NCBI GenBank assembly: GCA_008921705.1
Contig: VFFE01006074.1
Span: forward strand, 412,571-476,570
Origin: Burhinus oedicnemus
Lineage: Eukaryota > Chordata > Aves > Charadriiformes > Burhinidae
DNA length: 64,000 nt
Direction: 5' to 3'
Each line of letters begins with the position of its first letter. Within the stretch, counting starts at the first letter, position 1. The translations under genes were made by a program, and so were the position numbers. Below, one piece after another: positions 13,341 to 25,200 of the stretch. The notes beneath the pieces were generated by a model. It was not told the origin of the DNA. It was given only the letters and a program-made list of their open reading frames with translations, and searched no databases.

Positions 13341-14012
13341 TAAGTCAGCTCTGTGTGATTGTATCTGAACATCATCCCCAAAGTCTTTTCTCAGCAGTGA
13401 ACGTCTCAGTATCTGCATACACATGGCCTGGGCTTTGTTACACATAGATACCCACCAGTGATGCTGTGAAATGAATTAGTGAGCTCAACAAAGATCCCAC
13501 TGAACAGGTGTCCACATCAGAAGATGTGCCATTAGGACAGAATGACCTTAAGGGCAGCTAGAAAGTGACCTGACAGAGGAATTTTCTCCTTTTACCTTTT
13601 TCTTTTCCCCTTTTTTTTTGTCTTTTTGCTTCCTTTTTGCTAATGAAAACAGACTTAAATTTTTCACCTCATAAGCTCACATTTTAGGTAACTTTAAGTT
13701 GTTCAGCCTCCATCAGAAATGTATAAACATTAGTTCTTCAACAGTGTTTTCTCCATTCAGTTGAAAACAACAGTATTTAAACATTCCTGCCAAGTCCTCT
13801 CTCAGTCGTCTTCTTGGTGATCAAAGCAACACTTTGGGGAGAAGGGTATTCACAGAGTTGATTGCTGGGAAGTATTCTGCATAGCCTCCTGAAACAGTTT
13901 TTGCTTTTCAGTAAAGCTTTTTTCTTCTATCTATAATATGTATAATTCTCTACATAACCCTGCATATACATTTGTGGCTCTTCACCATTTGCTCCCAGTT
14001 CTGTTGACTTTC

Positions 14013-14040
14013 CTTTTTTTTTTTTTCTTTTTTTTTTCTT
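14013..14040. repeat. poly-T tract
   Basis: Long T runs broken by single C residues, followed by CTTAAAG. This may be a simple sequence or the reverse-strand tail of an old insertion. Confidence 0.8.
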
Positions 14041-15394
14041 AAAGTTGTAGGCTTCCCTTACAGACATCACTTTCAATAACAGGGGTACAACAATTTTTCT
14101 CAGTCATACATCTTTCACCTTCATAAAGCAGTATTCATGGAGATCAGATCTTTATGTGTTTGAACGATATGGACATAAAAACAAGGACTGTGTCTGCAAC
14201 TTGTGCATGAAAGAACATTCCAGCTCTATATGCCATTCACCTGACTATCATGACCACTCCCAGGGGAGATATGTAGCTGCAAGTTCTTTCTTCTTCTTTC
14301 CTCTACCTCCTCTAGGTTTCTAACCAATCACTGAAGTGTCTTTGTCTGTACCCAGTATATTTGTATTTTCTAACAACATGGCTGGGGAGCAATCTCTTAC
14401 AGCGAAGAAGACTACGCAAACAATTCATGACTCCCAGAGCCATAGAAACACTTAGAAGGACTCTTGGGGGAAAAAAACCAAACAAACACAAAACAAATAC
14501 TGCCATTTATTTGTTTTGCAGGACATCTCTCTCTGTTTTGCTCTTTCTTTTTTCTCCTCCCTTCTTTGCTTGATCAAGTAAAATATCGCACTGCAAGAAG
14601 ATTCTTTCCTACCATGACTCTTGGAGATTTTACAGCACAAATGCAGATAGGATTTAAATAAGGGAAAAATTCGCTGTGATGAGGGTATTTTGCAGGGGTG
14701 GGTTTTCTTAATCTGTTTATGGTTTACAAATGCAATCCCTGGAGAAGCCGTTCACTAAACCCATGGCCCCAGTCTAACTTCGGACTCTGCAAAGATATTG
14801 AATTTCCTGTCTTTGTTCCAAGAGGGATTATTACTGAATGGCTATTTTACTTTTGCATTGCAGGATTAGTTTCTAAATTTGCCAGTCAGTGCTTGCCAAT
14901 TAGTGCTGTCATGTAGTCCACAAAACCTGAAAGCTTAGTTGCTCAGTTGGAAAATGAATGTCTTCATATTTTGCAAAGACATCTTCCCACATCTTCCATC
15001 CTTTCTAGGTTCTCTGGGTGGTTGTTTACATTTTAACTGTAAAAGGTCAAAATCTGAGCTGGATTGATTTATTTACTGAAAAAATAAAAAGAGTAACAGC
15101 AAATTATTCTGCCTGGTGAGAGTAGAAATTAATGCCCTGGAGGTCAAGTTCAAAATAGATTTACTACAAGACAGTGTGAGTAGCCATCTTGTTGTGTCAG
15201 CCCAGCCCAGCCCATGCGTTACCGCACACAAATCAACCCCTGTGCGGAGTTGTCTCCAATCCAAGCCCATACGACTCTCATCTCATCACAGTTTAGGAGC
15301 ACCATGGGGAAAATTTTTCATTGGAGTTTATGATAGGAGGTCATCTCCCTAGTTGACCCTATTCCCAGGGAAGACTGTTTTTTTCCTGTGTGCA

Positions 15395-15620
15395 GCTCAT
15401 GCCGGGAAGGAGAGGCTGGGCAGGTATCAAGTTAAACTAGTAGGAGGCAGGTTCCAAACAAAAAAAGGTGGCTCCTCTCATAACAGGTAACTCAGCTATG
15501 GAAATCCTTGCCTCAGGACACCAAATTCAACAAGTGATTGGATCAGTTTGTGAGGGAGAAATCCAGGGAAAGCCATTACATACAAAGTCATCCATGTGAC
15601 TGGAAACTGCGAGAACAGTC
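15395..15620 (+). mobile_element. ancient CR1 LINE 3' fragment
   Basis: The segment follows the 3' part of old CR1 elements as I recall them: a GGCAGGTTCC word, an interrupted AACTCAGCTATGGAAATCCT stretch (the 'trp-asn-ser/ile-leu-pro' segment of the ORF end), CTTGCCTCAGGA, then GTTTGTGAGGGAGAAATCCA and AAAGCCATTA, which correspond to the end of the ORF and early 3'UTR. The frames are broken. Only about 220 nt are recognisable. Confidence 0.6.
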
Positions 15621-16816
15621 AGAGGAAAGACTGCTACAGGACTGCCTTCTGCCTACGTTCTTCTCCAGGCCCCTACTGGTGTCTAGTGTCAGGGGAGAAC
15701 TTCTGTGGATGGGGACAGTTGTTTGGCCTGAGCAGCAATAACTGTTCTGGTGAAACAAATCCCTTGAGCAATAGATCAAAACATCAACAACAACAACAAT
15801 CCCAGTGCTCCAAGGCACAAATTCTCCGTCAGTTTATGCCCAGTAGGTAAAGACCAAGGTGGAAATGGTTGTAGCAATAACATCCTTGTAGTAGTCCAGC
15901 TGCATTTTAATGGCCCAGGAGGAAAGCTCTTTGCCTGGAGTAGACCTTTGTCCTGGGGAGGGTGGACTTCTGTTCAGAAGGATGATTAAATGCATCAAAG
16001 TATTGCACAAGTGTGCACGTCTCAGATGGTTTTCAGCACACCCTATCTACCACCAACTTTCTTTTCTTCAGATGGCTCCTCCTGAAACAATCACTGCAAA
16101 GGCATAAAACAAGGAGCATCCTAGGTTGAAATCATAAAAAGAAAATACAATTGATCTTCAAAAAATGAGGCAAGGCAGAGCAGTTCTTTTTTTTCATGTT
16201 TTGCCAGAGCCACACTAGTGTTCAAGCCTTCCCCTCCGACTACCCAATCTTCTAAATCCTCTTCCCTAAACACTGCAAGGGACACTGTCATAAAGCACAG
16301 AACCAGCCACAACATTAACCAGCCACCACCTTCACTACTGGTTTATTCAAGTGGGATATGGAGTTGTTACCAGAAAAGAATTGAAACCTGAGGAGCTTGA
16401 AACAAGATTTTACTCCAAAGCTGAAATATCCCCAGTGGGCCAGGAAGTTTCAGTTTAGCAATCTGGTTCAACCCCCTTATTAAAACAAGCCTGAACCTGG
16501 AAAATTCTAATCTTGATTGAAATCTGAAGGTGACCTTTATTTTTACTTTTTTTTTTCAACAGAGGCTGATTTTAGGTGCCCTGGCTCTGAATCATCCTGC
16601 AGCTTCCTTTGCCTTGACAGGCAGTTTGTCCTTTCCAAGGGGGGGCTGGACATTTTCTTTCCAAAGGGAGGGATCTGGAGAGCTGGATCACCATGTTTAT
16701 CGCATGGCAGAGCCGTGTTTCTCATTGTGCTGGGGATGGATGGAATGTCTCGGCAAGAAGGAAATCAAGGCGCCAAATTCGATATAAAAGTGGGGAGGGG
16801 CTTTCTCACTGTGGAA

Positions 16817-16885
16817 AAAAAAAAAACAAAACCCCACAACAAAAAACCAAACCACAAAGGAAAAAAATTAAAAGAAAAAGGAGAG
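16817..16885. repeat. A-rich low-complexity tract
   Basis: A nearly pure A/C stretch followed by A/G-rich sequence. It produces lysine- and asparagine-rich chance frames and carries no other signal. Confidence 0.8.
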
Positions 16886-17084
16886 ATCATTAATATTTAA
16901 AAAATCTACTTGGCAGGTATTTCTTTGCATCCCCTCCACTGTTATTGCTAATCTGTGTGTGTGAATAAGTTACTTTTTTTCCCTTGGGCCTGGTGTGTCT
17001 TTTTGCTGAATTGTGCACTGAAATTTGAATTTGAGATGGGCCCAAGCCCAACCCCACCACCCCCGAGCTCTGGATACAGATTCT

Positions 17085-17260
17085 TCTCTCGTGGCTCAGG
17101 CCCCATCTCTCACTATAATCCCGGGCTAATGATTTCACCATCTACTGTCATCACGCCCGTGCCTGGAGCTCCCTCCCTTGCTCAGCGTGCCAGACACAGA
17201 TGCTCCTTCTCCTTTTCACAGCCCTCCCGCCATAAAGCCCACACAGGCAAAGGACTGACA
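17085..17260. promoter_or_regulatory. possible conserved non-coding element (homeodomain-type sites)
   Basis: The block contains TAATCCCGGGCTAATGATTT (starting at about 17,117), which joins a bicoid-class TAATCC core and a TAATGATT word around a CCCGGG palindrome, with more CpG than its surroundings. This is motif-level evidence only. I cannot test conservation. Confidence 0.2.
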
Positions 17261-17849
17261 GTAAAATCATTGTCACCTACACCCTGTGCTCAGGCTGGAA
17301 GGGGTGGGGGTCTGCATGGTGCTGGACCAACAAATTGAACCAGCATCTCTGGAGGTGGGAAGATCACTCCACCTCTCCATGGTAGAGGGTTGCCCCTTGC
17401 CGACCTCCCCGCCTGCCTGCAGCTACAATAAGGAGCAGGATTAGGACACAGAGGGTGTGATCAGGGCTTTGATGTGCCCCAAGATCTCAGATTACTTTAG
17501 CGTCGCCTGGTGGATATTGCTAGGCAGTATAATTTAAAGTTAAATTCAGGCAGGAAAAAAGAGACCAAGGATGGGACTAAAGGTTACAGTGCTGTCTCTT
17601 GGAATATATAACACTTTTCCCAAGTATGGCTGAAGACCAGATTTAAATGCAATATCTGTTCTGTCCTTCTGTTCCAGAAACATGCTTTTTATGGTATGTC
17701 CCTTTATATGACCATCTAAGCAAGGTAAGAAAACATATGCCACATCACGACCGCTCTTTGGAGCTTAGAAAATAGACCCCAGGTGAAAATGAGAAGTTTT
17801 ATAATAACAGAGGCAGTCACATCACAGAAAATTATCATAACAGTATTGT

Positions 17850-17960
17850 TTTATTACACTAGGTCTCTAGCCCACTACTGGTGGTAGAACTGAAAGGTTT
17901 GATTGCTGTTTTACAGATGAGGAAATTGAGGCAAAGGACTGACTCTCCAGCTCCTCACAG
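17850..17960 (-). repeat. MIR-type SINE fossil, reverse orientation
   Basis: TTTTACAGATGAGGAAATTG (from about 17,911) followed by AGGCAAAGGACT is the reverse complement of the MIR 3' portion, very close to the consensus I recall. Only this part is recognisable, so the outer limits are rough. Confidence 0.65.
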
Positions 17961-20129
17961 CTTGTACAGGCATGTGCAGAAGCTGAACAGCAGGTGATGA
18001 GAGCCATTCAAGGTATTTCTCCTCACCCCAAAGCAGCCAGCGGATGATGGGCTCATTTTGATATTGGCAAGGCATCACAGGGCTGGAGAAGTCCATGGAG
18101 ACAATGGCTGGCTGACCGCCTATGAAGAACATCTCAGCCTGCCATCAGGGACAGGGGTGGAAGAGCCTTACACAGGTGAGTACCACATATGTCTCCTCCC
18201 AGAGGATGGACTTGAGCTGTGAGAGAGAAGGGGCTTTCATCCTTCTAACCCTTGCCATTTTATTCCTTGCTGATCTAACTGTGCCCGTTACTGTCACCCC
18301 TAAGGAAAGGTCTGTTTCCTGCTCAGCCTTGAATTTGGTGCCCTGTGGTGTTTTTTTGGCAAGAAGCTCTACAAGATGTCCAAAGAGAATGAAAAGGGCT
18401 ATGCTGTTTCATGTCACTGCTTGATCCAACCTTTCTCTCCATTTTGTGCAACCTGTTTCTGCAGGAGTCCATGGTCCCATCAGGACCAAATCTCCAACAC
18501 CCAGTGCACCAAATCCTGGCAGAGGGGTGTTTCCTGCCAGCAAAGGATGAGCTGTGTAACGTCCTGGGCAACTTGGCGTCAGTGAGTTGCGTTTACAGAG
18601 GTGGGCATGGAGTTTGACTGCAACATCACAGTGCCTTATTGTATTACAGTAAACTAGTGATGTGCTGACAACAGTCGAGCAAGAGGGGGCCAGAGAAATG
18701 TCCCCTCTTTGCTTGGGGTAAATGCCATCCAACAGGGATATATATAAAACACCAGACACCACAGAGTTTATAGGACCCATCATCTCAACCGCTTCCCCTT
18801 CAGTATGAGAAGTCAGAAGGGTCTCCAGAGGGGCCTCTCTACAACGTTGCATTTACAATTCTTCATGGGTAGACAGCTCTGCTGCTTGGATCCTCTGAAA
18901 AGCATTGTTCTCTGCTAGGCCACCAGTTCAGCTCCTCTTTGGGCCAGAGTCAAATTTCTCATAACTGAAACGCAAATGAATTGGAATCACAGCCTGGTTC
19001 CGAGAGTACAAATATTCATCATCTCAGCTGGCCCCCAGGCTGTCAGGCCAAGGAAGATGATTTCGCTAGCTTTCAGCCTGACACATGGAGAAAGTTCCCA
19101 TTGTTTTGCTCTGCAGACAAAATCAGCCAAATCTGCAGGATTTGGGGGTAAGATTCACCAGAGACCAGATGTTCTGTGCCTGACAACAAAATGCTCAAAG
19201 CTCTGGACTGCCATTTTGTGCATGTGTGAAGGAGACGTTCTGTTCTGCCTTTACGGGCAATCCCTCCACAGATATCCCCCAGGTAAAAAGTGAGCTGCTT
19301 TCAGATGCTAGAACAACTATGGGGCTAGGTGAATTTCTTGCTAACATTTGGAAACCTGAGAACATGAAAACCCTCCGGGGATCTCACCTATCTCATGAGT
19401 TCTGTACCAGGCTTAACTGAAGTCCTACAATATCATCATCTAAGTCTGGACTGAGATCCTATGAAAATGAAGGGAGAGGAGGTGTTGAGAACCAGAGAAC
19501 TGTTCTAAAAAAACTCTGTAAATAGCATTAGGCATATTAATCAGGAAATAAAATTTAAAAAGGGACACGCAGAGACTGCTTATCATAATTCCATCTTTGC
19601 AATTCTGTTCCAAGGAACATATATGCACACTTTTATACATATATATTCACTTGTGTGCGATACTTATTTGCTTATTTATATAGCTAGATGGACAGTTATC
19701 CTGCTGTGCCTGTTGGTAGCAATTCAACAGGCTACCAGCATCAAATGTCTTTCTAAATCTGCTCTTCCAATTGAAGAGGTTTCAGAGAATGCCTTGCTCG
19801 ATGAATGCATGTTTGCATCTGTTTCTCATGCCTTTCCAAAATAGAATTCCACTCATTTCTGTCTTTGTTAAGGATGGGGTACAAAGAGAGAAAAAGGAAT
19901 AAAATAAAAATAAGTGTAGAAACCTGTTCAAAAATAGCACTTCAGCCTTTGACTTGTCCTTAGAGCTGTATGTGTATTTTAGAAAGGGAAAGAAACAATT
20001 GCTGAGGCTTTGGAAAAGGTCAATAATAAAAAATAAATCCTGCAGATCCCATCAGCTGCCAATTTCTGCCTCCTCCATGAGAAGAAAAAGGAGAAGGAGG
20101 AGGGATTGCAAATCAGCTCTCAAACTTTG
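17961..20129. other. non-coding stretch, nothing recognised
   Basis: Several frames of 60-147 codons overlap on both strands between 18,120 and 18,850. None has a family signature or clean splice framing. They reflect a GC-richer, stop-poor patch rather than a gene I can support. Confidence 0.5.
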
Positions 20130-20315
20130 GGAGGAATAACAACAATAATCATAATATTGTCCAGCTCTTATACAGTGTGTTGTGTCAGCAGATCTGACAA
20201 CAGACTTGCAAAATTATATTTATTTTCCAGAGGAGGAAACATCTTAGCACAATATCACCAGCCTGGTGGCAGAGATAGGAATAAAATGACAACCTTTGAA
20301 GGCTGAAAGCACATC
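20130..20315 (-). repeat. amniote MIR-like SINE fossil, reverse orientation
   Basis: The block starts with AATAATCATAATATTGTCCA followed by GCTCTTATACAG, passes through a worn 'cross-section' containing TTATTTTCCAGAGGAGGAAA, and ends with TGGTGGCAGAGATAGGAATA. These words occur in the same order as in the reverse complement of the widespread amniote MIR-like SINE (TAATAATA tail, CTCTTATATAG, CCCATTTTACAGATGGGGAAA, GTGGCAGAGCCGGGAAT) as I recall it. It is an old copy with many substitutions. Confidence 0.72.
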
Positions 20316-21589
20316 CAGGCCAGGAGGGTGCAGTGTCATATTTGCCATTTCTCACCCTGGTTGATTATAGGAAAATTACTGAAAAGGAGGCAAGATTAGT
20401 GGAAAAAAGGATCCTTTGTTGTCGTAAGCATTTTAACAGTTTGTGGAGAAAGGCTGAGAAATTGATAAGAAACATAACAGCAGGGGCTTTACTATCACAG
20501 AAAAGCAATGCGACTGCCCTTCTTTCTTTTATCATGTTTCCAAAAATACACTATGCCAGCTCTTTCTGTGACAACTGTAACATTATCCTGTAAAACATCT
20601 TTTCCTCATATTTTAAAATCAAGTACCTGTCGGGCTAGGCTCTGTGCAAACCAACACCAAACGAGGCAGTCCCTGACCCAGAATTTCAATGTCTGCAGAA
20701 AGTATGCCAGTATGAGGAAGAAACACAATGAAGGGTAACCAGAACAATTTTTACCTAATTTAATACCCGGTCCTACAGAGGAACGTTTTGCAGCCATGTG
20801 GTGGTCTGGCTTTTCAGAAGAAAGTTTAGAGGAGCTGGTAATTTCATGACAGTAGCTGTGTGTTTAAAACAGGCATCAGGAAAGGGAAGGGGCTAAAAGA
20901 AACAGAAGGCAGAAAAGAACTGAAGCTACCATGGAACGGCAGGATGAAGACTCCCGTCCATGCACTGGCAAGTGCAAAGACCTGCTAAACTTTCTAAATC
21001 TTGAGGTGTCCAGGGAATGCACCACTGCTAGGAAGAAAACTGGAAGATAGATTCTCCTGGCAATTTCAATCCTTCGCCTTTTTCAGACTGCCCAGGTTGC
21101 CAGGGCAGTGCTGCTCCCATCTGGATGTGAAGTTGGCTTTGGTTCAGTTATAAACCATCTACATTAAGCTACAACATGCCTGGCAAATAAGTGCCTGATT
21201 CAAATTAAAGCAGAGGTGAAAAATGACCTTAGCCATACATGTAAAATGCAGTTGTAGATTTCTATATGAATGAATTATTAACCAGTAACCTGTTCAGGTG
21301 ACAACAATCCTGGCTGTGGTTAAAATGCCTCTCCATTACCAGATGAGCTGCTTCTCTGCTGTTAAGTTACTAATGAAACCGAGTGATCAGGGATTTCAAT
21401 TCCATAAATACAGTTTTGATGAATGCAAAGTAATATACAGGTGGGTGGGGGGAGAATCACTATCCAGATGAGCTATAATTTAGCTATTTTAATCACAAAG
21501 AGATCCTAGAGCCATGATGGTCGGTTGTCTAAAAATGGCAGCTCAATTCCCACTGGCAATTGCAGAAGCTCACAGAACATCAGGAACGC
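20316..21589. other. non-coding stretch, nothing recognised
   Basis: Only short chance frames are present. No repeat or gene signature was seen between the SINE fossil and the CR1 fragment that follow each other here. Confidence 0.5.
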
Positions 21590-22235
21590 AACTAAGACCA
21601 AACCAGAAAATATAGCTTCACCATGGTGTAGACCAAGGGTGCGCAAGTGGAGTTCTGGTCCCACCCCACTAAAAAAAAAGATACTATAAAGCTGGAAAAG
21701 GCACAGTACTATAGTTTTGCCAGGAGGCACTGAACAGGCTAGAGAGCTTCTACTTAGAAGAGAGGTGGCTGACAGGAGTATGACAGAATCCTATAGAATT
21801 AAGAATGATGCAAACCAAATGAATAGGGAACAGTTAGTAATTACTTCTCTATTATAATAAAGTTAGCAGAAACCAATGAAGTTAACAGACAGTGGATTGC
21901 CTTTTTACACAATGTGTATTTAAATCAAACAACACATTCCCACAGGGTATTATGGAACTTAACTTACGCAAGGGCTAACAATGTGATTAGTCCATCAGTG
22001 ATATGTCTTGGTGGCCACTAATCCCAGCAAGTTGAGAAATAACCTTTAGTCCAGGATGATTTTAAATCACATAGAGGCCATGGGAGAGATGCTAAGAAGA
22101 GGATCATGCTATATCTGCCTTGTCTCCTATACTTATTCCACAGGTATTGCCTATGTCCCTTTGCCAGAGGTAAGGCACTGGGCTGGATAGGGTCTTGTGA
22201 TTTAATTTTATATGACTGTTGCTCTGTGTTGTGTT
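21590..22235 (+). mobile_element. ancient CR1 LINE 3' portion (turtle/crocodile-like subfamily)
   Basis: The segment keeps landmark words of an old CR1 subfamily in order: AGTTCTGGTCCCACCCCACT and AAAAAAGATACTATAAAGCT then GGAAAAGG (21,651-21,700, the 'F-W-S-P-H-L-K-K-D' part of the ORF), AATGAATAGGGAACAGTTAG (about 21,818), CCAATGAAGTTAACAGACAG (about 21,874), CTTGGTGGCCAC (about 22,007), and GGCACTGGGCTGGATAGGGT (about 22,173) near the 3' end. All match consensus words I recall with moderate decay. There is no intact frame. Ends are approximate. Confidence 0.7.
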
Positions 22236-25200
22236 AAATGCATGCTGTCGGTTCCAGGTGGCACCTTGGCAAGAACCCAAGGCCTGTGCCAAAGTTATGT
22301 CAGTGCAAAAATATTAATGCACATGACCCACGTTATTTGCTGCCTCTCCAGGAAGAGAAGCCAGTGGGGTTTTTCTGAGTTCATCAGCAAAGGGTGCTTA
22401 CAATTAGTTAACTTTATCTTTTTGTCAGAAAGCACAATTGTTGATGGCATTTCAGAGACCTCTTGGCAGGACTTATACTTGGTATCCAAGTGGAAGATTG
22501 CTTTTGAAGAAGGGATCATATAATTAAAATGGCAGCCACTCAGCAGTGCCCATGGTATGGAAATGCTTTCAATTACAATTCCCTTTTGCTTGCAGCTTAC
22601 TGTAACATCAGCTTCTGGCTTGATGTTTCCTGTCCGTTACCTATTCTGGAAGGTAGCAACCAGTGGAAAATGTGTAGGTAGGCCATTTTGTCGGGTTCAA
22701 ACCTGGCAATGAAATGAAACTAAATTTATCCTAATTTTAAATGCTAAACGTATTGTTTCTATTTCTAACCTGTGCAACTGTAAGTGGTCTCTAATCATAG
22801 AGCTAGACTCAGTTTAGGGTGGCTCCATCTTTGTTATTTGTGCTTAAAGTTAGGTGTAAAATGACCATTCAAAATTAGGTTCTATTGCCTGCTCTGACCA
22901 TTTTTTAGAACTGTCTGTGAACTAATGCGGCTGTGACTACTTAAAGAATGAATAATGAACTGGTGCAGTAGAATGTCTTTTTGCAGTCACATTACAAAGA
23001 GGCTTTGAGGACATGTGTGTCTATTTAAGATTACACTTTCTGAAGAGGCAAAAGCTTTCAGGACCTTTTGAGTCCCTGCTTTTGCAGACAAAGGTGATCA
23101 GCACTGCACTATTGGAACTGTAAAGCATGCACTTGTTTATGATCTAACCCATAGCATCTGGAAGTCCATGCAAAGATTCTCCTTGCCTGCATGAGGTTTT
23201 GAATTAAGTCCTTTTGCTCACTTATATTTGTTCAAGGAACTCAGTCTCTAGAGATACCACCTAGACAGAGGTGAAGAAAGGAACTTCTTAGCCTCAGGTA
23301 AACGGAGCAAGATGAATAGTTCTTCCAAGGCAAAGATCCAGCAAATAATCTTTGTTTCTTCTTATCTGCTTAAATACCTACAAAATTAAAAACAAATTAT
23401 TAGAATTCCAGCAATCAAGAATGTGATCTCCTTTATTACTGCAGGTGCTTCCCTGCTGTTGATGTAATTATCAAGGTCAATGTGAGCTTTTGGCTTTGGA
23501 AGTCTCACGTATTCATAATGGTGACAACTAAGGGGACAGCTGTGCCATGAGTTTTCCCTGACTAAACATACTTCATCTTTTTCTTTCACCTACTGCTTTT
23601 TGTTGCAAATGCAAATAGCAAAGCAAATGGGAGATGCAATGCACAATGGTTCAAAATACCAGAGGAAGCTTTGGTTTGGGAGTTGGACTTTGGAGCCAAT
23701 GACCTCGTAAAGCTGACATTGCATTAAATATGGTTCAGACTCGTATTGAGAGCGAAAAAGAGAAATGCATGTCTCAGACTTTCCAGTCTCAAGTTTTGGA
23801 ACCTCTCCCTTTCTTCTCTACTCCTGGACATTCCCCTGATGGAGCAGCTAAACTAGTAATCTGAGAATGACAAGACCTATTCTGCTAAATCTGAATGTGA
23901 ACCAGGAAGCCTCGGTCCAGCAAGAAAAGATCAGCCAAGAATAATCAATCTTTTGCTCCTTCTGGCCAAGGGAAGCCTCTGTGATAGATGATGAGGAAAT
24001 AACACATGATGTTTTTGACCGTGCTGGTTATAGGGCAGAAGCCATCTGGGCAAATTCTCTTAAACCCACACGGTCTTTACACCCAATGGCTCCAGGCAGT
24101 CGTGTCTGGGTTCCAGGCTGCCCTCTGAGCAGTGTGTTTCGTGGCTCTGTATAAGATATGCCATTCTTTGGTGTGCTTGCTGGTAGTTTAGCAGCTGTCA
24201 CTGTCTTATCAGTTATGCTTGGATGCTACACATCAGCTAGTATATTGTTTCCAAACTCAATCCTCCCTTCTCCATCCTGTTTCTCCTGCACCTTTTGGAA
24301 TAGTTTACCCCATGAAAGCAAGAGTTGCATATCTTGGTGTCTTGGTGTGTGGATTATGCAGTGGGGTGCATTACCTCCTAGATGGATCATTCAAATCAAG
24401 CCTAGCTTAGTAATAAATGCAATCAGATAAGTCTTTTGTGGTGGCTTCCCAAGTGGGGCCTCCTTTGCTGGCACTATCGGTGAGATCAAAGAATGAACAA
24501 TGCAATTCAGAATGAACTCCCTGGTAGACCCTCCAGACTGGGGCAGAAGTACGTCTGTAAGCGTGTGTGTGTTTCACTAGGTAGTGTTCCTTTCTAGCTA
24601 TGAGGACAAACAGAGGCCTCTAGGCCCCATATCAGCACAAATGCAGACATTAAGGTAGATAAAAAGCTACCAATCTTTCCATCTCCCTACAGAGAGGACT
24701 TCTTAATGAAGGTTATTCCAGAAATTACTGATTATAACCTATCTAATTTAGCATTGGGAAAGGATTGTTAAAGGAAGGTGGCTTACTAGACCAAGTTCAT
24801 TTGAAGTGTAACTATTGACAGCACATCAGGGAAGGAGTTTGCTTTTGCAGCTTCAGCAGATAAGAAGTGAGGACTCATGCTGGGGGAAATGTGAGTATGA
24901 TCTACGAAGTCCTCCTGGAGGACAATCCAGTGAGAAGTAAGCTGACTAATTAAAGGAAACCAAAGAGGGCAGCAATGGAAAAGGAACATTTGGGCAGAGT
25001 TTGAATCACATCTTCAGAATGTTCCCTGCCCTTTCAGGAAACCCCTTCAGCACCAGTTTCTGTTAACACTTGTCTCTCATGGAGTCAAAGTTTACAGGAA
25101 ACTGGCATTCTGTCTGTCCCAGCAGAAATTGCCCTTTCTAAAAAGGAGTTTGAGTTGGTCAGTTCTTGCTGAAAAGGCTTTGCTCTAGAAGAATGTTTCT

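Larger units (their letters stand above)
12776..15394. other. non-coding stretch with homopolymer tracts
   Basis: No gene is recognised. The block holds an A25-(GAAA)n tract (listed separately) and a T-rich tract at 14,013-14,040. Reading frames such as 13,164-13,445 (minus) are artefacts of translating these tracts. Confidence 0.55.
15621..17849. other. non-coding stretch with simple-sequence patches
   Basis: No gene is recognised. Notable patches are a CAA-rich microsatellite near 15,783-15,800, an A/C-rich purine tract at 16,817-16,885, and a candidate regulatory block at 17,085-17,260. The 127-codon frame starting at 16,517 ends in the A-rich tract and looks spurious. Confidence 0.5.

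Noticed and set aside
18323..18852. Cluster of overlapping frames up to 147 codons
   Set aside because: All frames on both strands are partly open because the patch is GC-richer. None stands out as coding.
24600..24660. GAGGCCTCTAGGCCCCATAT word resembling the tail of an amniote SINE
   Set aside because: The match is short and isolated, with no core or second landmark.
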